A program made the translations under genes and the position numbers. DNA of 64,000 nt from Bradyrhizobium neotropicale (lineage in GTDB: Bacteria > Pseudomonadota > Alphaproteobacteria > Rhizobiales > Xanthobacteraceae): NCBI RefSeq assembly GCF_001641695.1, contig NZ_LSEF01000090.1:216725-280724 (forward strand), given 5' to 3'. Of the stretch, positions 9,278 through 18,695 are shown piece by piece. Numbering within the stretch: the first letter of the stretch is position 1; each line of letters starts with the position of its first letter. The notes beneath the pieces were generated by a model that saw nothing but the letters and a program-made list of their open reading frames with translations, searched no databases and was not told the origin of the DNA.

Positions 9278-10942
9278 CTATGACGCAGCAGCCGCCTCCG
9301 GCTGCACCGCCCGCTCCATCACAAATCCCTCATATCCCTTCGCGGCGACGTCGTTGCAGATCTGCCGGTAGACGCCGACGCCGCCGATATAGGGCATGAA
9401 GATGCGCGGCTTGCCGGGGATGTTGGCGCCCATGTACCAGGAGTTGGCCTGAGGATAGAGCGTGCCGTGAGCGACCTCGTTGACGTGGGTTACCCATTTG
9501 TCCTCGGCCGCCCTGCCCGCCTCCATGGTGGCAAGACCATGCTTGCGCATGTGGACAAGGCCGTCGGCGATCCAGTCGACATGCTGCTCGATCGACACGA
9601 TCATGTTCGACAGCACCGAGGGGCTGCCCGGCCCGGTGATGATGAAGAGGTTGGGAAAGCCCGCGCTCATCAGGCCAAGATAGGTCTTTGGGCCCTCCGC
9701 CCATTTCTGGTTCAACGTCTGTCCACCGCGGCCACGAATGTCGATCTTTGCGACCGATCCGGTCATGGCGTCGAAGCCGGTCGCGAGCACCAACGCATCG
9801 ACCTCGTGGTCAGTGCCCGCAACGCGCACGGCATTCGCGGTGATCTCCTGGATCGGGTTGGTTTTGATTTCGACCAACGAGACGTTCGGCCGGTTGAAGG
9901 TCGCGAAATAATCCGTGTCGATGCAAATGCGCTTGGTGCCGATCGGATGGCTGTTCGGCTGGAGCAGTTTTGCGGTCTCGGGATCGCTAACGATCTCCGC
10001 GATCTTACCGCGCACGAAATTCGCTGCCGTGTCGTTCGCGGTGCGATCGAGGCCGAGATTGTTGTAGACATACATGAAGGTCAGTCCGCCTCGCTCCCAG
10101 CGCGCTTCATATTTGCCGCGCCTTGCATCAGCGTCGTCGTCCAGCGCACCGCGATCAGGCTGCTGTGCATAGATGCCGTTGCGCGCCACTTCGCGCGCGA
10201 AACGGCGGATCTCCGGATAGTTCTTGCGGAACGCCTCGCGCTCCTCGTCCGTCAATGCAGCATTGCGGGCGGGAATCGAAAAATTCGCCGTGCGCTGAAA
10301 CACGGTGAGGTGCTTTGCCTGCTCGGCAATCACGGGCGCCGACTGGATGCCGGATGATCCGGTGCCGATGAGGGCAACGCGCAGGCCGGTGAAGTCCACC
10401 GGTTCATGCGGCCAGTTGCCGGTGTGGTAGACAGGCCCCTTGAAGTTTTCGAGGCCGTTGATGTCGGGCTTGCGCGCGTTCGAGAGGCAGCCGGTCGCAA
10501 GCACCACGAACCTGGCGTTTACTGTCTTCCCATCGGAGGTCGTCACAGACCAGCTATTGGAGCGCTCATCGAACGCAGCGCGTTCGACGCGGGTGCTGAA
10601 CTGGATGTCGCGGCGCAGATCAAAACGGTCGGCGACGTGGTTGGCGTATTTCAAAATCTCCGGCTGCGGGGCGTAGCGCTCACTCCAGTCCCATTCCTGC
10701 TGGAGCTCCTCCGAGAACGAGTAGGAATACTGCATGCTCTCGACGTCGCAGCGTGCGCCGGGATAGCGGTTCCAGTACCAGGTGCCGCCGACGCCCCCAC
10801 CCTGTTCAAACAGGCGCGCAGAGAAGCCGAGCCCGCGCAGACGATGCAGCATGTACATGCCGGCAAAGCCGGCGCCGACGACGACCACGTCGTAGCCTTC
10901 GGTTGCGATGCGCTCGACGGGACTCGACTGCGCTGACGACAT
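9278..10942 (-). CDS. Flavin-containing Baeyer-Villiger-type monooxygenase
   Basis: NAD(P)H- and FAD-dependent monooxygenase of 554 residues. FAD-binding GAGFAGM is at residues 23-29. The Baeyer-Villiger fingerprint (F-x-G-x-x-x-H-x-x-x-W) appears as FKGPVYHTGNW, followed by the NADPH Rossmann motif GTGSSG. It resembles cyclohexanone/phenylacetone-type enzymes that insert oxygen beside a ketone to give an ester or lactone. The start at 10942 follows a GAGGGAG ribosome site; a 22-codon upstream extension lacks family resemblance. Divergent from the nitronate monooxygenase gene. The ketone substrate is unknown. Confidence 0.88.
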   Translation of the reverse strand: MSSAQSSPVERIATEGYDVVVVGAGFAGMYMLHRLRGLGFSARLFEQGGGVGGTWYWNRYPGARCDVESMQYSYSFSEELQQEWDWSERYAPQPEILKYANHVADRFDLRRDIQFSTRVERAAFDERSNSWSVTTSDGKTVNARFVVLATGCLSNARKPDINGLENFKGPVYHTGNWPHEPVDFTGLRVALIGTGSSGIQSAPVIAEQAKHLTVFQRTANFSIPARNAALTDEEREAFRKNYPEIRRFAREVARNGIYAQQPDRGALDDDADARRGKYEARWERGGLTFMYVYNNLGLDRTANDTAANFVRGKIAEIVSDPETAKLLQPNSHPIGTKRICIDTDYFATFNRPNVSLVEIKTNPIQEITANAVRVAGTDHEVDALVLATGFDAMTGSVAKIDIRGRGGQTLNQKWAEGPKTYLGLMSAGFPNLFIITGPGSPSVLSNMIVSIEQHVDWIADGLVHMRKHGLATMEAGRAAEDKWVTHVNEVAHGTLYPQANSWYMGANIPGKPRIFMPYIGGVGVYRQICNDVAAKGYEGFVMERAVQPEAAAAS

Positions 10943-11194
10943 CGGTTGGCGCTCCCTCGTTATTTCTGTTCTTGTGAGCAGCATTCTATCGGCCTGACAA
11001 AAGCGCAAGAGGCAAATGGGCGAGCCCTGCTCTGCTTATTTTGTGCAGCGGAATGCGCTGTCCGCGGCGTGACGCCTGCACGCAAGATACGCGCGGGAAA
11101 TCGGCTTGGCATCGCAGGCGACGATGGGCTAGCGTCGAACAGCCTTCGCCGGAGAAGCAACAACAGCAACGCGAAGGGCCGCCGGGAGAGGACC

Positions 11195-12328
11195 ATGAAA
11201 TCGCCGATCTGCGACATGCTGGGCATCGAGTTCCCACTGCTCGCCTTCAGCCATTGCCGCGACGTCGTCGCCGCCGTCAGCCGCGCCGGCGGTTTTGGCG
11301 TGCTCGGCGCGACTGTGCACACGCCGGAAACTCTCGAACGCGAGCTGAACTGGATCGACGCGCACGTCGACGGCAAGCCCTACGGCATCGATGTGCTGAT
11401 CCCTGAAAACATCTCGACCGCCGGCGAGAAGGATGTCACCTGGAAGAGCCTCGAGGCGCGCGTGCCGCAAGAGCACCGCAACTACACCCGCGAGCTCCTG
11501 AAGAAGTACGATATCGAGCTGACCACGACCTCAGTTGCCGACAATCAGCCGCAGCCGTTCGATGCCAAGACCGCGATGGAGCTGCTGGAAGTCGCCTTCC
11601 GCCATCCGATCCGGCTGATCGCGAATGCGCTGGGCGTGCCGCCGAAGGCGATGATCGAAATGGGCAAGACGCACGGCGTGCCGGTCGCAGCCCTCGTCGG
11701 CGCCAAGGAGCATGCGCTGCGCCAGGTCGCGGCCGGCGTCGACATCCTGGTCGTGCAGGGCACCGAGGCCGGCGGCCATTGCGGCGAGGTCTCGACCATG
11801 GTGCTGGTGCCGGAGGTGATCAAGGCGATCAAACCCATCCGCGACGTGCCGGTGCTGGCGGCCGGCGGCATCATGACCGGACGGCAGATGGCGGCCTGCA
11901 TGGCGATGGGCGCGGCCGGCGCCTGGACCGGCTCGGTGTGGCTCGCAACCGTCGAGGCCGAGACCACGGAAATCTTTCGCGAGAAGATGATCGCGGCGTC
12001 GTCGCGCGATGCGGTGAGATCGAAGGGCCGCACCGGAAAACCGGCGCGGCAGCTCCGCTCGGTGTGGACCGATGCCTGGGATCGCGCGCCGGAGAGCCCG
12101 GGCGCACTGCCGATGCCGCTGCAAAGCATCATCAGCCGCGATGCCTTCAATTCGATCGACCGCGCGGCCGCCGCCGGCAACGAAAGGGCGCGTGATCTCG
12201 TGAGTTATTTCGTCGGTCAGGGCGTGGGGCTGATCGACAGCGTCAAATCGGCCGGCGCCGTGGTGCAGGAGTTCAAGGAAGAATTTGCCGAAGCCGTCGA
12301 GCACATGAACGCGCTGGTGGCGGAGTGA
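11195..12328 (+). CDS. Nitronate monooxygenase (2-nitropropane dioxygenase family)
   Basis: FMN-dependent TIM-barrel enzyme of 377 residues. It opens MKSPICDMLGIEFPLLAFSH, a typical start, with VSRAGGFGVLGA after it. The phosphate-binding segments VQGTEAGGHCGEVS and VLAAGGIMTGRQMAACMAMGA hold the FMN. The family oxidises alkyl nitronates to carbonyl compounds and nitrite, though many members have other or unknown substrates. The ATG at 11195 follows GGGAGAGGACC. The 252 bp upstream, shared with the divergent monooxygenase, show no clear operator. The thiolase-like gene follows after a family A repeat. Confidence 0.88.
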   Translation: MKSPICDMLGIEFPLLAFSHCRDVVAAVSRAGGFGVLGATVHTPETLERELNWIDAHVDGKPYGIDVLIPENISTAGEKDVTWKSLEARVPQEHRNYTRELLKKYDIELTTTSVADNQPQPFDAKTAMELLEVAFRHPIRLIANALGVPPKAMIEMGKTHGVPVAALVGAKEHALRQVAAGVDILVVQGTEAGGHCGEVSTMVLVPEVIKAIKPIRDVPVLAAGGIMTGRQMAACMAMGAAGAWTGSVWLATVEAETTEIFREKMIAASSRDAVRSKGRTGKPARQLRSVWTDAWDRAPESPGALPMPLQSIISRDAFNSIDRAAAAGNERARDLVSYFVGQGVGLIDSVKSAGAVVQEFKEEFAEAVEHMNALVAE

Positions 12329-12338
12329 TCGCCACACC

Positions 12339-12416
12339 GTCATTGCGAGCGAAGCGAAGCAGTCCAGATTGTCGCCGCGGAAAGACCCTGGATTGCTTCG
12401 CTTCGCTCGCAATGAC
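12339..12416. repeat. Interspersed palindrome, family A
   Basis: Arms GTCATTGCGAGCGAAGCG and CGCTTCGCTCGCAATGAC, with inner GAAGCAGTCCAG / CTGGATTGCTTC. It begins 11 bases after the nitronate monooxygenase stop. Confidence 0.8.
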
Positions 12417-12443
12417 GAAACAACTGATACCGTGAATTGAAGC

Positions 12444-13970
12444 ATGACAGATAAGACCAACATTTCCCCAGACCGCATTCCCGTCATCGTCGGCATCGGC
12501 GAGATCATCGATCGGCCCAAGGAGATCGCCGGCGGCCTCGAGCCGCTCGATCTGCTCGAGCAGGCGTTGCGGCGCGCGGAAGCGGATGCCGGTGCGAAGC
12601 TGCTTGACGAATTGCAGTCGCTCGACGTCGTCAATTTCCTGAGCTGGCGCTATCGCGATCCGGAGAAGCTGCTGGCGCAGCGGCTCGGTGCTGCGCCATC
12701 GCATTGCTATTACGGCCCGGTCGGCGGCGAGAGCCCGATCCGCTATATCCACGAGGCCGCGCAGCGCATCGCGCGCGGCGAATGCAGCGTGGCCGCGGTC
12801 TGCGGCGCCGAGGCGCAGTCGACCGCGACCAAGGCCGAGCGCGCCGGTGTCAAATTGCCGTGGACGCCGTTCGCCCATGATGTCGAGGAGCCCAAGCGCG
12901 GCGCGGCGTTCCAGAAGCCGCTTGCGGTCAAGCTCGGCGTGTTCCGCCCCGTCACGGTCTATCCCTTCTATGAAGCGGCCTCGTCGGCGCATTGGGGCCA
13001 GACACCGCGCGAGGCGATGGCCGAGTCAGGCACGTTGTGGTCGCGCTATGCGGACGCCGCCGCGCAAAATCCCAACGCCTGGCTGAAGCGCCGTCATGCG
13101 CCAGACGAGATCACGACGCCAACGGCCGACAACCGCCTGATCGCGTGGCCTTATACGAAGCTGATGGTTGCCAATCCCAGTGTCAACATGGGCGGCGCGC
13201 TTCTGCTCACCAGTCTCGCCAAGGCGCGCGCGGCCGGCATCACCGAGGACCGGCTGGTCTACCCGCTCGGCGGCGCCTCGGCCGAGGAGCCGCGCGACTA
13301 TCTGCTGCGTGACCAGTTCCATGAGAGTCATCCGCAGAATGCGGTGTTAAGGGCAGCGATGGATCTCGCCGGCGGTGACGGCAAGAATTTCGACGCGATC
13401 GAGCTCTACAGCTGCTTCCCTTGCGTGCCCAAGATGGCGCGGCGGACGCTGGGCTTAGGGGCGGACGTGCAGCCGACCGTGAACGGCGGCCTCACCTTCT
13501 TCGGCGCTCCGCTCAACACCTACATGACCCATGCGGCCTGTGCGATGGTGCGCCGTCTGCGCGATGGCGCCAAGCTCGGCCTGCTCTACGGCCAGGGCGG
13601 CTTCGTCACCAAGCATCACGCGCTGGTGGTCTCGAAGGGGCCAGCACGCGAAGCGCTGGCGCAGGCGACCAGCGTGCAAGCGGAGGCGGACCGCAACAAG
13701 CGCGCCGTGCCGGATTTCGTCACGGAAGCCTCAGGCAAAGGCAAGGTCGAGAGCTTTACGGTGCTCTATGGCCGGGGTGGCGAGGTCGAGCACGGCGTCG
13801 TCATGCTGCGCACGAGTGACGACCAGCGCACCCTGGCGCGCATTCCCGCAAACGACAGCGCAACGCTGGCGCATCTGCTGAACATGGACCGGACTCCGGT
13901 CGGCTCGCTCGGCGACATCACGATGGCCGCTGATGGCGTGCCGGAGTGGCGGGTGGCGGAGCTCCCGTAG
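12444..13970 (+). CDS. Thiolase-like protein lacking the nucleophilic Cys
   Basis: 508-residue member of the thiolase superfamily, commonly annotated acetyl-CoA acetyltransferase. The N-terminal core strand RIPVIVGIGE, the helix before VCGAEAQST and a C-terminal extension (about 415-508, OB-fold-like in related proteins) are recognisable. Where degradative thiolases have VCGSG with the nucleophile, this protein reads VGGES (residues 93-97), so that Cys is replaced by Gly94. The C-terminal CxGGG motif is also replaced, by LYGQGG. It resembles thiolase-like protein type 1 rather than a working thiolase; the reaction is unknown. The stop codon TAG lies in the first bases of repeat C3. Confidence 0.82.
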   Translation: MTDKTNISPDRIPVIVGIGEIIDRPKEIAGGLEPLDLLEQALRRAEADAGAKLLDELQSLDVVNFLSWRYRDPEKLLAQRLGAAPSHCYYGPVGGESPIRYIHEAAQRIARGECSVAAVCGAEAQSTATKAERAGVKLPWTPFAHDVEEPKRGAAFQKPLAVKLGVFRPVTVYPFYEAASSAHWGQTPREAMAESGTLWSRYADAAAQNPNAWLKRRHAPDEITTPTADNRLIAWPYTKLMVANPSVNMGGALLLTSLAKARAAGITEDRLVYPLGGASAEEPRDYLLRDQFHESHPQNAVLRAAMDLAGGDGKNFDAIELYSCFPCVPKMARRTLGLGADVQPTVNGGLTFFGAPLNTYMTHAACAMVRRLRDGAKLGLLYGQGGFVTKHHALVVSKGPAREALAQATSVQAEADRNKRAVPDFVTEASGKGKVESFTVLYGRGGEVEHGVVMLRTSDDQRTLARIPANDSATLAHLLNMDRTPVGSLGDITMAADGVPEWRVAELP

Positions 13971-14058
13971 GGCGGGCAAAGGCGCTCTTGCGCCGTGCCC
14001 ACCTTCTTTCCGCGATCGCTTGGAGATTGGTGGGCACGCTTCGCTTTGCGCACCCTAC
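13967..14058. repeat. Interspersed palindrome, family C (supplies a stop codon)
   Basis: Arms GTAGGGCGGGCAAAGGCGC and GCTTTGCGCACCCTAC. The TAG inside the opening GTAGGG is the stop codon of the thiolase-like gene. It separates that gene from the convergent adaptor gene. Confidence 0.78.
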
Positions 14059-14068
14059 AAGCTCAGAG

Positions 14069-15271
14069 CTAGCTCCTCGGCGCCTGCTTCTCCGACGCGG
14101 TGGCCGGCTTGCCTTTGGCACCGGCGCCGACGACGCGCACTTGATCGCCGTCAGAAAGGCCGTCCGGCGGAGCCGTGATGATGCGGTCGCCGGGCGCGAT
14201 GCCTGAGGCAAGCTCGATCTCGCGGCCGAGATCGCGGGCGATCGTCACGGTCTTGAACTGCACCTTGTCGTCGGGGCCGACGGTCGCGACACGCAGGCCA
14301 TTGCTGTTGAAGATGAGAGCGCTGGCGGGGATGCTGAGCGGCGCGGAATCGCGCTGCAGATTGAGCTTCACGCTGGCATAGCCGCCGGGCATCAGTTCGC
14401 CGCTCGAATTGTCCAGCCCGAGCTGCATGCGCGTGGTGCCGGAGGCGACGTCGACGGCCTGCGAGGAAGCTTCCACCGTCGCCTGGAACGTCCGGTTCGG
14501 GTATTCCGGCAGGGTGATGGTGGCCTTGGCGCCGATCTTGATCGCCGGCACATAATTCTGCGGCACGTTGACGTAGACGCGCAGCTTGGTGATGTCGGAG
14601 ACCACGAACATCGCCGGGCCCGAGCCGCCACCGGCATTGATCAGCGCGCCGACGTCGGTGTCGCGCGCCGTGACCACGCCGTCGAACGGCGCGGTGATCT
14701 TCTTGTAGCCGGCCAGCGCCTCCAGGCGCTCGACATTGGCCTGTCCGGAGTGGACGGCAGCGTTCTTGTTGGAGAGGTCGGCCGTGCGTTCGTCGATCTC
14801 CTGCGCGGAGACGAAGTTGGAGGCGACCAGCGTCTTGCGCCGGTTCAACGTCGCTTCCGACAGCCGCGCGCTGGCCTGCTGGCTGGCGAGGTCGGCGCGG
14901 GCCTGGAGCAGCTGCTGGTCGAGATCGGGCGCCTCGATCTCGGCGATCACCTGCCCGGCTTTGACGCGGGCGCCCATGTCGGCGCTCCAGCTCTTCAGAT
15001 AGCCCGAGACGCGCGCGAAGATCGGAGCGCGGTAATAGGCTTCCAGCCGGCCCGGCAGGTCGATGGTGGCGTTGAGGCCCTTGGCGTTGGGCGAGGTCAC
15101 CGCAACACTCGGAACGGCCTGATCATCGGTCCATTCCTTCAGCTTGGAGCCCTGTTCCTCGCGGGCACGGATGCCGGTGCCGACGAGGAGGCCTGCCGCT
15201 ATCAGTGCCACCACGCCGAAGATGCCCAGTTTCCGGTGCGACACCGGCGAGCGAGGTTCAGTGGGCGACAT
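14069..15271 (-). CDS. RND efflux periplasmic adaptor (HlyD/MFP family)
   Basis: Membrane-fusion protein of 400 residues linking an RND pump to an outer-membrane channel. A single N-terminal membrane anchor (about residues 17-33) is followed by the lipoyl/hairpin region with the family segment ARVKAGQVIAEIEAPDLDQQL, an alpha hairpin (LSEATLNRRKTLVASNFVSAQEIDERTADLSNKN in part) and beta-barrel strands. The ATG at 15271 overlaps the end of the pump gene by 14 bp. A longer frame from 15343 would overlap it much more and lacks a signal-like start. The pump gene comes first, the reverse of the more common order. Confidence 0.88.
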   Translation of the reverse strand: MSPTEPRSPVSHRKLGIFGVVALIAAGLLVGTGIRAREEQGSKLKEWTDDQAVPSVAVTSPNAKGLNATIDLPGRLEAYYRAPIFARVSGYLKSWSADMGARVKAGQVIAEIEAPDLDQQLLQARADLASQQASARLSEATLNRRKTLVASNFVSAQEIDERTADLSNKNAAVHSGQANVERLEALAGYKKITAPFDGVVTARDTDVGALINAGGGSGPAMFVVSDITKLRVYVNVPQNYVPAIKIGAKATITLPEYPNRTFQATVEASSQAVDVASGTTRMQLGLDNSSGELMPGGYASVKLNLQRDSAPLSIPASALIFNSNGLRVATVGPDDKVQFKTVTIARDLGREIELASGIAPGDRIITAPPDGLSDGDQVRVVGAGAKGKPATASEKQAPRS

Positions 15272-18200
15272 GCGGAGTCTCCAATGGGGCGGCGGCTTTG
15301 GCGCCTTGTTTCTTGTGTACCATACTGAACACCACGGGAACAAACATCAGCGTGGCAAAAGTTGCAAAGATCAGGCCGCCGATCACGGCGCGGCCAAGTG
15401 GCGCATTCTGCTCACCGCCCTCGCCCAGCCCCAACGCCATCGGGGCCATGCCGATGATCATGGCAAGCGCCGTCATCAGCACCGGGCGGAACCGGACGAA
15501 GCCGGCCTCGAGCGCGGCCGCGACGGGGTCGCCGAGCTCCTCATAGCGCTCGCGGGCGAAGGAGATCACGAGCACGCTGTTGGCGGTGGCAACGCCCATG
15601 CACATGATGGCGCCGGTGAGCGCCGGCACTGACAGCGTGGTCTCGGTGGTGAAGAGCATCCAGATGATGCCGGCGAGCGCAGCCGGCAACGCCGTGATGA
15701 TCACAAAGGGATCGGACCAGGACTGGAAGTTCACGACAATCAGGAAGTAGATCAGCACGACCGCGCCTAACAGGCCGAACAAGAGGCCGGTGAAAGCGCT
15801 GTTCATGGTCTGCACCTGACCGAGCAGCACCACGGAGGAGCCCTTCGGCACCTCCTTGGCGGTATCTGCGATCACCTGGCGGATATCATTGGCGACCGCG
15901 CCGAGATCGCGGCCTTGCGTCGTGGCGAAGATCTGCACCATCGACTGGATGTCGTATTGCGACACCACCGCGCTCGACGTCGAGCGCTTGATGTCCGCGA
16001 TGCCGCCGAGGATCGGCGACTGTGAGTTGCCGGTCGCCGTGATCGGCAGCGTCTGCAGCGCGCTGAGCGAGTCGATCTGGTATTGCGGCGTCTGCATCAC
16101 GATGGAGTAGGACACGCCGTTGTCCGGATTCAGGTAGTATGTCGGCGCCACCTGCGAGGAGCCGGCGAGATTGACCACCAGGCTGTTGGTGACGTCGCGC
16201 TCGGTCAGGCCGACATATTGCGCGCGGGTGCGGTCGACATCGATGTTGAAGGTCGGGTTGTTCGGCGACTGCTGGATGCGCGCATCGGCCACGCCGGGAA
16301 TCCTGCGCACCTTCGCCAGCAGCTTGTTGGCATAGGCGAAGTTGGCATCGAGGTTGGCGCCGCGGATCTGCAGGTCGATCGGCGCGGGCGCGCCGAAGTT
16401 CAGGATCTGGCTGACGATGTCGGCCGGCAGGAACGCGAAGCTCACACCCGGGAACAGACGCGGCAATTGCTCGCGCAGCACGCGCACATGTTCCTCGGTG
16501 GGCTTGTGGCCCTCCTTCAGCTTGATCTGGATGTCTCCGTCCTGCGGACCGATCACGCCGGTGTTGTTGTAGGTCATGTTGATGCCGGAGATCGGCATGC
16601 CGATGTTGTCGGTCAGCGTCTCGATCTCGCCCGGGATCAGCTTGCGGATCGCCTTCTGCACGTCGGCGAGCTGGTTGGCGGTCTCTTCCACGCGCGTTCC
16701 GACCTGGGTGCGGACATGCATCAGGATATTGCCGGCATCGACTGCGGGGAAGAAGTTGCGGCCCAGGAACGGCACCAGCGCGAATGACGCGCCGACCACG
16801 CAGAGGAAGCCGATCACGAACACGGCGCGGTGCGCCAGTGCCATGCCCAGGAGGCCGCGATAGCCGCCGCGGATGCGCTCGAACCGCGCCTCGAAGCCGC
16901 GCTGGAACCAGACGAAGGGATTGCGCGATTTCGGCGGCGCGCCCTCGTGATGGACATGCGCCTGCAACAGGTAGTTCGCCATGGTCGGCATCAGCGTGCG
17001 CGACAGGATGAACGACCAGATCATCGCGAACATCACCGCCTCGGCCATCGGCACGAACAGGAAGCGCGCGACGCCGGTGAGGAAGAACATCGGCACGAAC
17101 ACGATGCAGATGCACAGCAGCGAGACGAAAGCCGGCGTCACGATTTGGTTGGCGCCATCGAGGATCGACTGCTCGACCGGCTTGCCCTGCTCGAGATGAT
17201 AGTTGATGTTCTCGATTGTGACGGTGGCGTCGTCGACGAGGATGCCGACGGCGAGCGCCAGCCCACCGAGGGTCATGATGTTGAGCGTCTCGCCGATCGC
17301 CGAGAGCATGATGATGGCGCCCAGCACCGACAGCGGGATCGAGACCGCGATGATGACGGTGGAGCGCCAGCTGCCGAGGAACAGGAGGATCATGACACTG
17401 GTCAGCAGCGCCGCGATCACGCCTTCGAAGGCAACACCTTCAATCGCGCCGCGGACGAACACCGACTGGTCGCCGATGAAGCCGATCTTCAACGCGTCCG
17501 GCAGCTGATCCTTGACGTCGATCACCTTCTGCTTGATGCCCGAGATGATGTCGAGCGTCGAGGTCGCGCCCGCCTTCAGCACCATCATCAGCACCGAGCG
17601 GTTGCCGTCGACATGGACGATATTGGTCTGCGGCGGATTGCCGTCGCGCACGGTTGCGACATCGCGCACATAGACCATCGCGCCGTTGACGGTCTTGATC
17701 GGCAGATTGCCGAGCTCGTCCATCTTGAGTGGAGAGTTGTTGAGCTGGATGTTGTATTCGAACTCGCCGATCTTCTGGGTGCCGACCGGCGTGATCAGGT
17801 TCTGGGCGGCGAGCGCGTTGGCGACGTCCTGACCCGAGAGGCCGCGCGCCTGGAGTGCGGTTGGATTGAGGTCGATCTGCACCTGGCGCTGCTTGCCGCC
17901 GAACGGATACGGGATCGCCGCGCCGGGCACGGTGACCAGCGGCGTACGCAGCTGGTTGATGCCGATATCAGCGAGGTTCTGCTCGGTGAGCCCGTCGCCC
18001 GAAAGCGCCACCTGGATGATCGGCACGGTCGAGGCCGAGTAGTTCAGGATCAAGGGCGGTGTCGCGCCCGGCGGCATCTGCTTCAGCAGCGTCTGCGAGA
18101 TCGCGGTCACCTGCGCGTTGGCGGTGCGGATGTCGACATTGGGCTGGAAGAAGATCTTGATGATGCCAAAGCCGTTATAGGAGTTGGCGACGATGTGTTC

Positions 18201-18437
18201 GATGTCATTGACCGTCGTGGTCAGCGCCCGCTGGAACGGCGTCGTGATGCGGCCGGACATCTGGTCCGGTGGCAGGCCAGTGTACTGCCAGACCACGCCG
18301 ATCACGGGAATGCGGATATCCGGGAAGATGTCGGTTGGCGTCCGAAGCGCCGCGAGCGGCCCGATGATCAGAAGCAGAAGCGCGAGCACGACGAAAGTAT
18401 AGGGCCGGCTCAGGGCAATACGGACCAGGGCAATCAT
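15258..18437 (-). CDS. RND efflux transporter permease subunit
   Basis: Inner-membrane proton-driven efflux pump of 1059 residues, the usual RND length. It begins MIALVRIALSRPYTFVVLALLLLI (first membrane helix), with two large periplasmic loops and twelve predicted membrane helices. The proton-relay helix 4 reads GGLALAVGILVDDATVTIEN, with the paired Asp residues. Later motifs include GVATANSVLVISFARE in helix 10-11. Co-transcribed with the adaptor; no outer-membrane channel gene or regulator is in the window. Substrate cannot be predicted. Confidence 0.92.
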   Translation of the reverse strand: MIALVRIALSRPYTFVVLALLLLIIGPLAALRTPTDIFPDIRIPVIGVVWQYTGLPPDQMSGRITTPFQRALTTTVNDIEHIVANSYNGFGIIKIFFQPNVDIRTANAQVTAISQTLLKQMPPGATPPLILNYSASTVPIIQVALSGDGLTEQNLADIGINQLRTPLVTVPGAAIPYPFGGKQRQVQIDLNPTALQARGLSGQDVANALAAQNLITPVGTQKIGEFEYNIQLNNSPLKMDELGNLPIKTVNGAMVYVRDVATVRDGNPPQTNIVHVDGNRSVLMMVLKAGATSTLDIISGIKQKVIDVKDQLPDALKIGFIGDQSVFVRGAIEGVAFEGVIAALLTSVMILLFLGSWRSTVIIAVSIPLSVLGAIIMLSAIGETLNIMTLGGLALAVGILVDDATVTIENINYHLEQGKPVEQSILDGANQIVTPAFVSLLCICIVFVPMFFLTGVARFLFVPMAEAVMFAMIWSFILSRTLMPTMANYLLQAHVHHEGAPPKSRNPFVWFQRGFEARFERIRGGYRGLLGMALAHRAVFVIGFLCVVGASFALVPFLGRNFFPAVDAGNILMHVRTQVGTRVEETANQLADVQKAIRKLIPGEIETLTDNIGMPISGINMTYNNTGVIGPQDGDIQIKLKEGHKPTEEHVRVLREQLPRLFPGVSFAFLPADIVSQILNFGAPAPIDLQIRGANLDANFAYANKLLAKVRRIPGVADARIQQSPNNPTFNIDVDRTRAQYVGLTERDVTNSLVVNLAGSSQVAPTYYLNPDNGVSYSIVMQTPQYQIDSLSALQTLPITATGNSQSPILGGIADIKRSTSSAVVSQYDIQSMVQIFATTQGRDLGAVANDIRQVIADTAKEVPKGSSVVLLGQVQTMNSAFTGLLFGLLGAVVLIYFLIVVNFQSWSDPFVIITALPAALAGIIWMLFTTETTLSVPALTGAIMCMGVATANSVLVISFARERYEELGDPVAAALEAGFVRFRPVLMTALAMIIGMAPMALGLGEGGEQNAPLGRAVIGGLIFATFATLMFVPVVFSMVHKKQGAKAAAPLETPHVAH

Positions 18438-18640
18438 TCGCCGGGCAATTCCAGGTCAAGTGGGAAAACGGAATCCGCCCCACGGGGATTCCTCTTTTCC
18501 CTTTACCCGAACACCACTGGAAGCGCCAACGCGAAGCGGCCTCGCGCCATTCAATTCCCTGCTACCCGCACTGCGGATAAGGCATCGCAGCTATGCAGCC
18601 CGTGCTCGAAAGATTACAGCGCCAGCTTTCGGCTGCGCAG

Positions 18641-18670
18641 AAAAAGAGCGGCGCCCGAAGGCGCCGCTCT
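18641..18670 (-). terminator. Intrinsic terminator of the chemotaxis receptor gene
   Basis: On the minus strand AGAGCGGCGCC, loop TTCG with flanking G-C pairs, GGCGCCGCTCT, then TTTTT. It lies 26 bases beyond the stop of the receptor gene. Perfect 11-bp stem plus U-tract. The rest of the 258-bp gap 18438-18695 shows nothing else I can name. Confidence 0.88.
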
Positions 18671-18695
18671 CGCAGAACTCTCGTGTCTCCGCGGC

